Positions 1-8,762 of a DNA stretch of 64,000 nucleotides are shown piece after piece. Position 1 is the first letter of the stretch, and every line of letters begins with the position of its first letter. This stretch comes from Natrinema salifodinae. GTDB lineage: Archaea; Halobacteriota; Halobacteria; Halobacteriales; Natrialbaceae. The DNA lies in the NCBI RefSeq assembly GCF_900110455.1, contig NZ_FOIS01000003.1, forward strand, positions 62,001 through 126,000. The letters run 5' to 3'. A program made the translations under genes and the position numbers. The notes beneath the pieces are model-generated. The model was not told where the DNA came from. It did no database searches and was given only the letters and a program-made list of their open reading frames with translations.

Positions 1-903
1 CGGCTCCCGCTGTCGTACGATCTGGGACGGGAGATCCTCGACTTTCAGGGCGAACTCGTCGAGCGCTACGAGGACGGCGGCCCGCCGCGGGTCCGCGCCT
101 GGCTGCGGCAGTTCCCGCTGGACGACGACAGCGTCCGCGCCATCGCCCGGCTGTTCGATCACCAGTGTCGCTACGCCGGGACGGAGAGCGTGAGCGCGCC
201 CGATCGCCTGGCGATCGAGGTCGTCCGGGACCGCGAGGAGTACGAGCGCCACTACTACGTTCACTCGAACTACGGCCGGAAGTTCAACGACGGGCTCTCC
301 CGGCTGCTCGCCTATCGCTGCGCGCAAGCGGCAACGGCGAACGTCCGGATCGCGGTCGCTGACAACGGCTTCGTCCTCTCGATGCCCCTGAACCGGAAGG
401 TCGACATCGAGGGGATCGTCGACGACCTCGAGCCGGACCAGGTCCGCGCGGACCTCCGGGCGGCCCTCTCGGGGACCGACCTGCTCCAGCGGTACTTCCG
501 GATCAACGCGACCAGGTCGCTGATGATCCTCAAGCGCTACAAGGGCTACGAGAAGTCCGCCAGCGAGCAGCAGGTCTCCAGCGAGATGTTGCTCGGCTTC
601 GCCGAGGACCTAGAAGAGTTCGCGGTGATCGAGGAGACCTACCGCGAGATCTTAGAGGACAAGCTGAACGTCGACGAGATCGAGGACGTCGTCGGCGCGA
701 TCGAATCGGGCGACGTGGAAGTCTCCCGACAGCTTCTCGATTCGCCGACGCCGCGGGCGTTCGGCCTGGCGACCCTGTCGGCCAGCGACGTGGTGTTGGC
801 CGAAGACGAGAGCGCTGCACTCCAGTCGTTCCACGAGCACGTTTTAGAAGAGATCGGCGACGAGTCGTTGGCGGGCCTTGCAGCAGGGTCAGACGACGAA
901 TAG
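1..903 (+). CDS. Lhr-type ATP-dependent helicase, C-terminal part (5' end outside window)
   Basis: The reading frame is open from base 1 to a TAG at 901-903, giving about 300 residues of a larger protein. The visible part has no Walker motifs. It resembles the C-terminal accessory region of archaeal Lhr-family superfamily 2 helicases: a YVHSNYGRKFNDGLSRLLAY segment, then an NGFVLSMPLNRK strand and a TDLLQRYFRINATRSLMILKRYKG stretch typical of that family. Lhr enzymes unwind branched DNA or RNA-DNA hybrids during repair. The GTG at 190 lies inside the domain and is not the real start. Assignment rests on family resemblance because the motor domains lie upstream. Confidence 0.8.
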   Translation, partial: RLPLSYDLGREILDFQGELVERYEDGGPPRVRAWLRQFPLDDDSVRAIARLFDHQCRYAGTESVSAPDRLAIEVVRDREEYERHYYVHSNYGRKFNDGLSRLLAYRCAQAATANVRIAVADNGFVLSMPLNRKVDIEGIVDDLEPDQVRADLRAALSGTDLLQRYFRINATRSLMILKRYKGYEKSASEQQVSSEMLLGFAEDLEEFAVIEETYREILEDKLNVDEIEDVVGAIESGDVEVSRQLLDSPTPRAFGLATLSASDVVLAEDESAALQSFHEHVLEEIGDESLAGLAAGSDDE

Positions 904-941
904 CGACCGGACGCCGACGCGATCTCTCCCGATCCGTCGGA

Positions 942-960
942 ACCGATGGTTAACATCGGT
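942..960. promoter_or_regulatory. Perfect inverted repeat between the helicase and hydrolase genes
   Basis: ACCGATGgttaaCATCGGT has 7-base arms around a 5-base AT centre. It starts 38 bases after the helicase stop and lies about 165 bases before the hydrolase start. A further TACCGATG occurs near 1012. It could be an operator for the downstream hydrolase-regulator pair or a 3' hairpin of the helicase transcript. No T-tract follows, so an intrinsic terminator is less likely. Confidence 0.4.
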
Positions 961-1125
961 AGCGTTCTCCCAAACTGACTTTGTGTTGGAAACTGAACGG
1001 ACGGTATGTTACCGATGCGAGTGCGCTACTTCAGTTCGCAAGAGTACGACGACCGACCAGGCGAAGCCGCGCGCCGGCGACCGGCTGGCGTCGGCGCGGT
1101 TCCGACTTCGGCGGAGGGGATCTAG

Positions 1126-2028
1126 ATGGTCGATCACGAGACCTGGAGCGACCGGCAGTCGACGACGACGGTCACGGTCGACGGGCACGACCTCGCGGTC
1201 GCCTACCGCGAGGCCGGTCCCGACGAGCGTGACGGGGTCGACGAGAGCGATGGGGGCGACGAGTCGGACGACCCGCCGGTCGTCTTCCTCCACGGTATCC
1301 CGACCTGGTCGTTCCTCTGGCGAGACATCGTCCCGACAGTCGCCGAGGATCGACGGACGATCGCACCGGACCTGGTCGGCTACGGTAACTCGGCGATGCG
1401 CGACGGCTTCGACCGGTCGATCCGCGCCCAGGAGATCGTGCTCGAGGAGCTACTCGACGAGCTCGGGATCGATCGGGTCGCGCTCGTCGCCCATGACATC
1501 GGCGGCGGCGTTGCCCTGCGCTTTGCGGCGCACAACCCCGACGTCGTCGACCAGTTGGTGCTGTCGAACGCGATCTGTTACGACTCCTGGCCCGTCGAGT
1601 TCGTCTCGGATCTGGGGTTGCCCTCGACCGCCGACCTCGATCGCGACGACCTCGAAGACCGACTTGAAGCGGCGTTCGTCAAGGGGGCCTACGGCGAGGC
1701 CGACCCCGAGTTCGTCGCGGGGATGAAAGCCCCGTGGCTGAGCGACGAGGGACAACTCTCGCTGGTCCGTGACGCCGTCGCCACGAACACGAACCACACG
1801 ACCGAGATCGACTACGGCTCGATCAGCGCCGAAACGCTGCTCCTCTGGGGGACGGACGACGTCATGCAGCCGTACGAGTACGCCGAACGCCTGGCTGACG
1901 ATATCCCCGCGGCCGAACTCGCGCCGCTTTCGGACGCCTACCACTGGGTGCCCGAGGACCGGTCGGACGCCTACGCGAAGCGGCTTCGCGAGTTTTTAGC
2001 CGGGGCGGACGTAGACGATAATCAATGA
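1126..2028 (+). CDS. Alpha/beta hydrolase, haloalkane dehalogenase-like
   Basis: This 300-residue protein has the alpha/beta-hydrolase order: an oxyanion segment VVFLHGIPTWSFLWRDI, a nucleophile elbow VALVAHDIGGGVALRFA, an acid strand LLLWGTDDVMQP and a late histidine in SDAYHWVPEDRSD. The elbow carries Asp (HDxGG) rather than Ser. That is the haloalkane/fluoroacetate dehalogenase and epoxide hydrolase arrangement, in which Asp attacks the substrate. The true substrate is unknown. An acidic insertion (about residues 28-45) precedes the HGxP motif. The ATG at 1126 is the first start that leaves the domain intact. The winged-helix gene begins 19 bases downstream and may be co-transcribed. Confidence 0.85.
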   Translation: MVDHETWSDRQSTTTVTVDGHDLAVAYREAGPDERDGVDESDGGDESDDPPVVFLHGIPTWSFLWRDIVPTVAEDRRTIAPDLVGYGNSAMRDGFDRSIRAQEIVLEELLDELGIDRVALVAHDIGGGVALRFAAHNPDVVDQLVLSNAICYDSWPVEFVSDLGLPSTADLDRDDLEDRLEAAFVKGAYGEADPEFVAGMKAPWLSDEGQLSLVRDAVATNTNHTTEIDYGSISAETLLLWGTDDVMQPYEYAERLADDIPAAELAPLSDAYHWVPEDRSDAYAKRLREFLAGADVDDNQ

Positions 2029-2047
2029 GTGCTAGAGGGACGACGGT

Positions 2048-2587
2048 ATGAGCGACGACGATATGAACGACGAACCACCGAACTGGGACTTCAAGGACCG
2101 CGACATCGCCATCCTCAGCGAACTCGCGAACGACCCGCAGCTGTCCTCGCGAGAGCTGACGCAGGTGTTAGCGGAGGAGTACGGGATCGACGTCTCCCAC
2201 GTCACCGTCAGCGAGTCGATCCGGCGGATGCGCGACGAGGGGGTCTTCCGCGAGGCGATCATCCCCAACGAGGAGTACTACATCTTCGCGCTGTTCGAGT
2301 TCAAGTTCAACCCCGAACACTTCGCCGATAACTGGCGCGACGCGATGGAGTACATCAGAGACGACAAGCACACCCTGTTTTACTTCCTCTCCGACGGGGA
2401 GTACCAGTGGAAGACCGTGATGATGTTCCGCGACCGGCAGGAGGTCTCCCGCTGGATCCACGACTGTTACTCCGAACACGGCGACGTCATCGCGAACATC
2501 CGCAACTCGGCGGTCCACAACGTCCTCAAATTCCGGACCGATCCGCGGATTTACGAGGACCTCGGGACGGAACGAAACGATCGGTAA
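2048..2587 (+). CDS. Lrp/AsnC-like winged-helix transcriptional regulator
   Basis: This 179-residue protein begins with a winged helix (about residues 15-75: DRDIAILSELANDPQLSSRELTQ, then HVTVSESIRRMRDEGVFREA), the AsnC/Lrp-type DNA-binding arrangement. The rest is a conserved haloarchaeal C-terminal domain rich in aromatic residues (YYIFALFEFKF, YQWKTVMMF) that may be a ligand or dimer domain. It is not an obvious RAM domain. It lies 19 bases after the hydrolase and on the same strand, so it may regulate that gene. The specific ligand is unknown. Confidence 0.8.
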   Translation: MSDDDMNDEPPNWDFKDRDIAILSELANDPQLSSRELTQVLAEEYGIDVSHVTVSESIRRMRDEGVFREAIIPNEEYYIFALFEFKFNPEHFADNWRDAMEYIRDDKHTLFYFLSDGEYQWKTVMMFRDRQEVSRWIHDCYSEHGDVIANIRNSAVHNVLKFRTDPRIYEDLGTERNDR

Positions 2588-2653
2588 CGCGCCGATCGGC
2601 CACTGCGAGCCCGCGCGCTACCGTTCTATTCGACGAGTACGACGAGCGACGGG

Positions 2654-3193
2654 TTACGACTTCCCGTCTCCGCCGTCGGTTTCGCTTTCGTCTCCAGTTC
2701 CGTCTCGGAACAGCCGATACGTTGTCCGACCGACCGCGGCCTCGCCGTCGGCGCCCTCGACGGTGACGTCGGTGACGCCGGTCGAACCGCCGGCCCGAAG
2801 GACCTCCGCTTCGGCCCGCAGATCGCCCGTCGCCGGCCGCAGGTACGAGACGTTGAGGTCGGTCGTCGTCAGGAACGCCTGGCCGGGGTTCTGGAACGTC
2901 GTCCGGAGCGCGAACGCGCTCGCGGTATCGATCAGCGACGCCACGATGCCGCCGTGGACCGGATTATACCCGTCGTTGCCGATCGGATTCTCGAACGCCT
3001 CGTCGCGCTCGATCGCGAGGACCGCCCGACCGTCGCCGAGGAATTCGACCTCGAGGTCGAGCCACGAGAGGTAGCCGTGGCGCTCGACGAACGACTCCCA
3101 CTCGGGCCAGGCGGAGGCCGAGGCCGCGCTCGCGCTCGCGTCCGCGTTCATGTTCGCGGCCGACAGGTCGGGGTCGTCCGGTCCGCCGGTCAT
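2654..3193 (-). CDS. PaaI-family hotdog thioesterase
   Basis: A 179-residue hotdog-fold protein. The segment NPVHGGIVASLIDTASAFA contains the HGG signature of PaaI-type acyl-CoA thioesterases, followed by TTTDLNVSYLRPATGDLRAEAEV. It would hydrolyse acyl- or hydroxyphenylacetyl-CoA type thioesters in the cytosol. The first 30 or so residues are an Ala/Ser/Asp-rich extension, and the C-terminus is acidic and Gly-rich. The start codon lies one base beyond the stop of the dehydrogenase/hydratase fusion upstream, so the two are almost certainly one transcript serving beta-oxidation. Confidence 0.87.
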   Translation of the reverse strand: MTGGPDDPDLSAANMNADASASAASASAWPEWESFVERHGYLSWLDLEVEFLGDGRAVLAIERDEAFENPIGNDGYNPVHGGIVASLIDTASAFALRTTFQNPGQAFLTTTDLNVSYLRPATGDLRAEAEVLRAGGSTGVTDVTVEGADGEAAVGRTTYRLFRDGTGDESETDGGDGKS

Positions 3194-3194
3194 C

Positions 3195-5150
3195 TCACTT
3201 CCCCTCGAACTCGGGCTCGCGATCCTCGGCGAAGGCAGCGGTGCCCTCCAGTACGTCGTCGGTGCTGATCAGGAGGCCAAAGCCCTGGCTCTCCATGGCG
3301 AGGGCGGCGTCGAGGCTGGCGTCTTGCCCCTCGTTCATGACCTTCTTGGCGACCTCGAGGCCGATCGGCGGCCCGTTGCGCAGGTCGTCGACGAACTCGT
3401 CGACGGTCTCGTCGAACTCGTCGCGGTCGACGGCGCGGTTGATCAGCCCCCAGTCTGCGGCGCGCTCGGCGTCGATGTGGTTGCCCCGGAAGACCAGTTC
3501 CTTCGCGCGGGTCTCGCCGAGGATGCGCATGAGCCGCTGGGTGCCGCCGCCGCCGGGGATCAAGCCGAGGCCGATCTCGGGCGCGCCGAAGGAGGAGCGC
3601 TCGGTTGCGATCCGCAGGTCGCAGGCTAAGGCGAGTTCGAGGCCGCCGCCGAGGCAGTAGCCGTCGATCTCGGCGACGACGGGCCGCGGGAAGTCGTTGA
3701 CCGTCTCGAAGGCGGGGGTGACGTCCATCATGTCGGCCGGGTCCGTGTCGCCGAAGCCGGAAATGTCCGCGCCGGCGCTGAACGCACGGTCGCCGGCTCC
3801 CTCGATGGTCGCGCATCGGACCTCGTCGGTATCGACGGACGAAAACAGGTCGTCGATCTCGGCCAGCAGGTCCTCCGAGAGGGCGTTCATCCGGGACGGG
3901 CGATCGAGTTCGACCTGCAGGACGCCGTCCTCGAGCTCGACGTTGATGTTATGGTAGGTTCCTAGCCCGCCGTCGCCGTCGTACTCGTAGAAGCCCTCGC
4001 CGGCGTCCTCGCCGGTCTTCCCCTCTGCGACGAGTTCTTCGAGGTACGGGTGGGGTTCGAACCGGTCGGCGCCGGTCTCCTCGGAGAGGGCTTCGAGCTT
4101 CTCGAGGACGGTGTCGAGACCGATCTTGTCGCCGCGACGGCAGATGCCCTCGGGGAAGCCCAGGCCCAACTGGACGCCGGTGTCGACCGCGTCGGGGGTG
4201 GCGACGTCCTCGCCGACGAGGTACGCCGCGCGGTTGACCATCCGGGCCTCGACGCGGAGCGTGTCGAACCCTTCGCCGTCGCCGGGCTCGTAGTCGGCGC
4301 CGTCGCCGTTTTCGTAGTCGTAGTATCCCTTCCCAGTCTTCTGGCCGAGGTCCTCGTTCTCGACCTTCTCTTCCATAATCGGCGGAATCTCGTCGCCGGC
4401 CTCCTTACGGACGTGATAGCCGACGTCGATCCCGGTGAGATCGCCGAGTTCGAACGGTCCCATCGGGTACCCCCGCTGGTGGGCCATCGCCGCGTCCGCC
4501 TGGCGGATCGTCGCCTCGCCCTCGGAAATCATCCAGGCGGGTTCGCCGATGAACGGGCCGACGATGGTGTTGACGACGAAGCCGCGGACGTCCTTGCGGA
4601 CGTAGATCGGCGTCTTGCCGATCGACTCGACCCACTCGTAGCCGGCCTCGGCGGCCTCGTCGCCCGTCTCCGCGCCGTAGATGACCTCGACGAGGTCCAT
4701 CTTCACCGGCGGGTTGAAGAAGTGCAGGCCGAGCACGCGCTCGGGCGTGTCAACGACCTCCGCGATGTCCGTAATCGGCAGACTCGAGGTGTTGGTCGCC
4801 AGCAGCGTGTCCTCGCTCGTGTACTCCTCGAGGTCCGAGAAGATGTCGTGTTTGAGCTCCAACTCCTCGGGCGCGGCCTCGATCACCAGGTCGGCGTCGG
4901 CGACGGCCGCTTCGAGGTCGGTCGTGGTCTCGATCCGCGAAAGAATCTCGTCGGCAGGCTCGTCGAGTAGCTCCTTCTCCTCGAGCTTCTCGAGGCTCCA
5001 CTCGATCGACTCGTAGCCGTCCTCGACGAACTCCGTTTTGATGTCCCGCATCGTGACGTCGTAGCCGGCCATGGCGGTGACCTCGGTGATCCCGTGGCCC
5101 ATGTTCCCCGCACCGAGAACAGCGACACGGTCAATGCTTTCGAGTGACAT
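3195..5150 (-). CDS. Bifunctional 3-hydroxyacyl-CoA dehydrogenase / enoyl-CoA hydratase
   Basis: A 651-residue fusion. Residues 1 to about 380 are an NAD-dependent 3-hydroxyacyl-CoA dehydrogenase: the Rossmann loop VAVLGAGNMGHGI, then LATNTSSLPI and GLHFFNPP, then two C-terminal helical segments (GKGYYDYENG and GEGFYEYDG). Residues about 395-651 are a crotonase-fold hydratase with GAGDRAFSAGADI and CLGGGLELALACDLR. Both catalytic glutamates are present (in GLELA and in FGAPEIGLG). The domain order is dehydrogenase-hydratase, the reverse of bacterial FadB. It catalyses two consecutive steps of fatty-acid beta-oxidation. The thioesterase follows in the same operon. Confidence 0.93.
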   Translation of the reverse strand: MSLESIDRVAVLGAGNMGHGITEVTAMAGYDVTMRDIKTEFVEDGYESIEWSLEKLEEKELLDEPADEILSRIETTTDLEAAVADADLVIEAAPEELELKHDIFSDLEEYTSEDTLLATNTSSLPITDIAEVVDTPERVLGLHFFNPPVKMDLVEVIYGAETGDEAAEAGYEWVESIGKTPIYVRKDVRGFVVNTIVGPFIGEPAWMISEGEATIRQADAAMAHQRGYPMGPFELGDLTGIDVGYHVRKEAGDEIPPIMEEKVENEDLGQKTGKGYYDYENGDGADYEPGDGEGFDTLRVEARMVNRAAYLVGEDVATPDAVDTGVQLGLGFPEGICRRGDKIGLDTVLEKLEALSEETGADRFEPHPYLEELVAEGKTGEDAGEGFYEYDGDGGLGTYHNINVELEDGVLQVELDRPSRMNALSEDLLAEIDDLFSSVDTDEVRCATIEGAGDRAFSAGADISGFGDTDPADMMDVTPAFETVNDFPRPVVAEIDGYCLGGGLELALACDLRIATERSSFGAPEIGLGLIPGGGGTQRLMRILGETRAKELVFRGNHIDAERAADWGLINRAVDRDEFDETVDEFVDDLRNGPPIGLEVAKKVMNEGQDASLDAALAMESQGFGLLISTDDVLEGTAAFAEDREPEFEGK

Positions 5151-5195
5151 GGTGATGTCGTCGACCGGGAGTCTCTTAATTCCACCGACACCGGC

Positions 5196-5208
5196 TTACC
5201 ATTGTTAA
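5196..5208. promoter_or_regulatory. TTACCATTGTTAA site upstream of the beta-oxidation operon
   Basis: TTACCATTGTTAA lies 46-58 bases upstream of the fusion-gene start. Its reverse complement matches 12 of 13 bases at 8841-8853, in the divergent oxidase/SDR promoter region. This position suits an operator or an archaeal promoter element for the minus-strand operon. The regulator is not known. Confidence 0.35.
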
Positions 5209-5405
5209 GGGTTGGATCGTCGACCCGACAAACCGTACGCTGAAAGGCGTTCTGCGGAACTGCTGTAATGGTCCCGACCGTTTGCCAGCCGGTCGGTATC
5301 GGCCCGTCACGCCTCGCTCTACCTGGTACCGGAGATGACCGCACTCGAACTCGGTTGGGGATCGAGGCCGAGAGCGGATCCGCCCTCGAGCGCGCAGTTA
5401 CAGGG

Positions 5406-6515
5406 TTACAGGGGCTCGTCGCCCTCGATGATCCGCTTCGCTCGCGCGGCCAGGGCCGGCACGCGGTCTTCCATCTTCGGGTACATCGGATCGTCGCTGT
5501 TGCCCTCGAGGTAGCGCCGGAAGAACATCTCGCCGAGGGCCGCCAGCTTGTAGACCGCCAGCGCCCGGTAGAACCGCTCGTGCTCGAACGCGTAGCCGGT
5601 TCGCTCCTCCCAGCGGTCGACCAGATCGCGCCGGGAGGGATACCCCCCGCGTTCCATGAACCGGGTCGTCAGTTCCGGAATCGACGGCTCGGGATCTTTC
5701 GGATCGCGCCAGTACGACAGCATCCAGCCCAGATCGGCGCGCGGATCGCCGAGCGTGGACATCTCCCAGTCGAAGACGCCGACCAGCTCCGGCGGCTGCC
5801 CGCGGGCGTCACCCGCTTGCTTGTCCGGAGACGCGTCGCGTCCCCCTGCCGGCCCGTACATGACGTTATCGAGCTTGTAGTCGCCGTGGACGAGCGTGTG
5901 CGGGTGCGCCTCGGGGACGTTGTCCCGGAGCCAGTCGCCGACCGCGTGAAGGTCCGGCACCGCGCGTTCGTCTTCGGTGACCTCGAACGCCCACGAGAGC
6001 TGTTTCCCCCAGCGGTCGACCTGGCGCTGGGTGTACCCGTCGGGCCGGCCGAACTCGCCGAGTCCGATCGCCTCGTAGTCGAGATCGTGGATCTTCGCGA
6101 GCGTGTCGACGAGTTCCTCGCCGATCCGTCGTCGGTGTTCGGGCTCGGCGAACCGGTCGGGTTCCTCGTCGCGCAGGACGTCGCCCGCGAGGCGTTCCAT
6201 CACGTAGAAGTCGCTTCCGATGACGTCGTGGTCCTCGCAGGCGAGCAGCGGCTCCGGCACGGGGACGCCGGTGTCGGCCACCGCGTTCGTCACCCGGTAC
6301 TCGCGGATGACGTCGTGGGCCGTGTCGGCGGTCTCGCCCGGCGGCGGCCGCCGGACGACCAGCTCCCGATCGCCCCAGGTGACGAACAGGGTCTCGTTCG
6401 AGTGGCCCGCCTGGTGGCGCTCGATCTCGTACTCGTCGACCGTGCCGAGATTGTCTGCAAGGTACGCCGCCAGCGCGTCCTCGTCGACGAGGCGCTCGTA
6501 GTAGTCCTCGCTCAT
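5406..6515 (-). CDS. ACAD10/FadE-type phosphotransferase family protein
   Basis: A 369-residue kinase-like (APH fold) protein. HSNETLFVTWGDRELVVRRPP is the N-lobe nucleotide-binding region, LVHGDYKLDNVMYGP is the catalytic loop (HGDxKxDN) and GVFDWEMSTLGDPRADLGWML holds the metal-binding Asp. This subfamily resembles the N-terminal kinase domain of human ACAD10 and commonly sits beside acyl-CoA metabolism genes, as here. Between HGDYKLDN and DWEM there is a hydrophilic insertion of about 20 residues (GGRDASPDKQAGDARGQ). The substrate may be a hydroxy-acid or hydroxyacyl-CoA, which is inference from family work on 4-hydroxyacyl-CoA catabolism. Confidence 0.85.
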   Translation of the reverse strand: MSEDYYERLVDEDALAAYLADNLGTVDEYEIERHQAGHSNETLFVTWGDRELVVRRPPPGETADTAHDVIREYRVTNAVADTGVPVPEPLLACEDHDVIGSDFYVMERLAGDVLRDEEPDRFAEPEHRRRIGEELVDTLAKIHDLDYEAIGLGEFGRPDGYTQRQVDRWGKQLSWAFEVTEDERAVPDLHAVGDWLRDNVPEAHPHTLVHGDYKLDNVMYGPAGGRDASPDKQAGDARGQPPELVGVFDWEMSTLGDPRADLGWMLSYWRDPKDPEPSIPELTTRFMERGGYPSRRDLVDRWEERTGYAFEHERFYRALAVYKLAALGEMFFRRYLEGNSDDPMYPKMEDRVPALAARAKRIIEGDEPL

Positions 6516-6590
6516 GGGACGCGAGACGTGGTATCGTCCGTTCGGACGAGCAGTGCGGTCGTCGCCGTCGGATCGTGGTTCGCGCTCGAC

Positions 6591-6607
6591 ATGGTATACG
6601 GTACCAT
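6591..6607. promoter_or_regulatory. Inverted repeat upstream of the phosphotransferase gene
   Basis: ATGGTAtacggTACCAT has 6-base arms around a 5-base spacer, centred about 85 bases upstream of the phosphotransferase start. The region just beyond it turns AT-rich (about 6620-6660). It shares the TGGTA/TACCA core with sites near 5196 and 8763-8853. This would fit a dimeric repressor site of TetR type, but no such gene is present nearby. Confidence 0.4.
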
Positions 6608-6739
6608 AACCATGCTGCCTAACGAAAATAGTTACGCTGTCTTTCTTATCTTACAATGTTTGTGAGTGTTGGCGCAGATCGCACCGTCCCTATCGCGATC
6701 CGAGCCACAGCCGGGACGAATCGACGGCATCGTCGAGCG

Positions 6740-7513
6740 TTACCCGCGAGACCGATTCGGAGCGCCGCGCGCTCCGTCGACGATATCGAGCACCTCCTCG
6801 GGCGACTCGATTCGATAGGAGACGGCCGGGCCGTCGTCGGCTCCGAACGCGACGCCGTGCATTCCGACCTCGGCGGCGCCGTTTACGTCGTGGTCGTACC
6901 GATCGCCGATCATCAGCGCCCGCTCGGGGGCGACGCCGGCTTTCTCGAGGGCCGTCTCGAACATCGCCGGATCGGGCTTGGTGCGGCCGACCGCCTCGGA
7001 GGTCGTGATCGAATCGAACCGCTCGCGGACGCCGAACCGCTCGAGCATCCGCTTTCCCTCCGCGTCGTCGACGTCGCTGACGACGCCGACGTGGACGTCC
7101 TGGTCGGCCAGGCGCTCGATCGTCTCGACGGCGCCGGGCACCGGTTCGATCGAATCGCGGACGATCGCCTCGAACCGCGGTTCCCACTCCTCGCGCGGGA
7201 CTTCCTCGCCCACGATTGCCGCGACGCCGCGGTGGTAGCCCTCGCGCGCGGACCGGAATTCGGTGTCCTCGCGCTCGCGGAAGTAGTCCCCGACGGTCGT
7301 CCGCCACGTGTCGATCCCCTCCTCGAGGTCCGTTTCGACGCCGCGGCGCTCGAGCAGGCCCGCGACGAACTCCGCGTGAGCAGCCTGCACGGAGTCGAGC
7401 GCGAGGATAACGCCGCCGATGTCCCAGAAGACGGCCTTCCATTCGGGGGCGGTGGGATCGTCCGCGTCGTCGGTCGCCGTCCCGCCGCCGTCTCCCGTCC
7501 CCGCTCCGTTCAC
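6740..7513 (-). CDS. HAD-superfamily hydrolase
   Basis: A 257-residue haloacid dehalogenase-like hydrolase: motif I KAVFWDIGGVI, a helical cap (about residues 50-125), motif II VGVVSDVDD, motif III GRTKPDPAMFE and motif IV ALMIGDRYDHDVNGA. Motif I reads DxGGV in place of the strict DxDxT, as in several haloacid dehalogenase and sugar-phosphatase subfamilies where the second Asp is absent. The substrate is therefore uncertain. The start overlaps the end of the FMN oxidase gene by four bases (ATGA), which shows translational coupling. An acidic leader of about 25 residues precedes the core. Confidence 0.85.
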   Translation of the reverse strand: MNGAGTGDGGGTATDDADDPTAPEWKAVFWDIGGVILALDSVQAAHAEFVAGLLERRGVETDLEEGIDTWRTTVGDYFREREDTEFRSAREGYHRGVAAIVGEEVPREEWEPRFEAIVRDSIEPVPGAVETIERLADQDVHVGVVSDVDDAEGKRMLERFGVRERFDSITTSEAVGRTKPDPAMFETALEKAGVAPERALMIGDRYDHDVNGAAEVGMHGVAFGADDGPAVSYRIESPEEVLDIVDGARGAPNRSRG

Positions 7514-8715
7514 CGGTCAGCCCTCCGAACCGCCGACCGGTCGATCTCGTCGACGCTCGCACACCCCGACAGTCCGACCGTCAGATCCAGATCGGCCAGC
7601 AGGTTCTCGAGGACGGCCCGCACGCCGTCCTCGCCGCCGATGCCGAGCCCGTAGGCGTACGGCCGACCCAACAGGACCGCGTCGGCGCCGAGCGCGAGCG
7701 CCCGGACGACGTCGCTCCCGCGCCGAATCCCACTGTCGAAGAGGACGGGCACGTCCCGATCGCCGTCCGTCGTGTCCGCGACCGCGTCGACCACGTCCGG
7801 TAGCGCGTCCAGCGCCGGGATCGCGCCGTCGACCTGCCGGCCGCCGTGGTTCGAGACGACCAGGCCGTCGACGCCGCGGGCGACCGCTTCGCGGGCGTCG
7901 TCGGGGTGGAGCACGCCCTTGACGACGATCGGCAGGTCGGTCTGGGCCTCGAGCCACTCGAGGTCGTCCCACGTCAGCGAGGCGTCGCCGAAGCAGGCCT
8001 GCCAGGAGGCGATCGCCGCCTCCGGATCGTCCCGCGGGTCGTCGACGTCGAGCCGATCGCGAAACGCCGGGTCCTCGAAGTAGTTCGCCAGGCCGTCGCC
8101 CTCGAGGAAGGGGAGGTAGCCGAGTTCGATGTCGCGCTCGCGCCACCCCATCTTGGGGGTGTCGAGCGTGACGACGACGGCCTCGTAGCCCGCCGCTTCG
8201 GCGCGCTCGAGGAAGCTGGCCGCGACGTCGCGGTCGGAACTCCAGTAGAGCTGGAACCAGCCCGGACGGTCGCCGAGTTCGTCGGCGACGTCCTCGAGGG
8301 TGTACGAGGAGACGGAGCTACAGATCATCGGCACGCCGAGGTCCCCGGCCGCGCGGGCGACGGCCAGTTCGGCCTCCTCGTGGAGGATCGACTGGACGCC
8401 GACGGGCGCGAGCAGGACGGGTGCCGGGTATTCCCGGCCGAAGAGTTCGACCGACAGATCGCGCTCCGAGACGTCCCGCATGATGCGCGGAATGATCTGC
8501 CACGTCTCGAACGCGCGGTCGTTCGCGTCGACCGTCGTCTCCGCGCCCGCGCCGCCCGCGACGTAGGCGAACGCCTCCTCGCTGAGCTCCTCGCGGCCGC
8601 GTTCTTCGAGGTCCTCGTAGGACACCGGGAACTCGGGGGGTTCGTCCTCGAGCATCCCGCTGAGATAGACCTCGGTCTGGCGATCCGGTCCGTAGTCGGG
8701 CGTGTCTGCTGTCAT
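7510..8715 (-). CDS. FMN-dependent alpha-hydroxy-acid oxidizing protein
   Basis: A 401-residue TIM-barrel flavoprotein of the lactate monooxygenase/glycolate oxidase family. Visible elements are PVLLAPVGVQSILHEEAE (FMN-binding strand), WFQLYWSSDRDV, VVVTLDTPKMGWRERD, LPIVVKGVLHPDDA (flavin-contacting Lys), GLVVSNHGGRQVDGAIPALDALP (catalytic His and substrate Arg) and VLFDSGIRRGSDVVRALALGADAVLLGRPYAYGL (phosphate loop). It oxidises L-2-hydroxy acids to 2-oxo acids. I chose the ATG at 8715; an in-frame start 18 codons earlier (8769) would give an atypical N-terminus. It leads an operon with the HAD hydrolase. Confidence 0.9.
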   Translation of the reverse strand: MTADTPDYGPDRQTEVYLSGMLEDEPPEFPVSYEDLEERGREELSEEAFAYVAGGAGAETTVDANDRAFETWQIIPRIMRDVSERDLSVELFGREYPAPVLLAPVGVQSILHEEAELAVARAAGDLGVPMICSSVSSYTLEDVADELGDRPGWFQLYWSSDRDVAASFLERAEAAGYEAVVVTLDTPKMGWRERDIELGYLPFLEGDGLANYFEDPAFRDRLDVDDPRDDPEAAIASWQACFGDASLTWDDLEWLEAQTDLPIVVKGVLHPDDAREAVARGVDGLVVSNHGGRQVDGAIPALDALPDVVDAVADTTDGDRDVPVLFDSGIRRGSDVVRALALGADAVLLGRPYAYGLGIGGEDGVRAVLENLLADLDLTVGLSGCASVDEIDRSAVRRADR

Positions 8716-8762
8716 GGGTATCCCTGCGGCGACTGCGCTGTCGCCATCGCGTGATATCTGTG

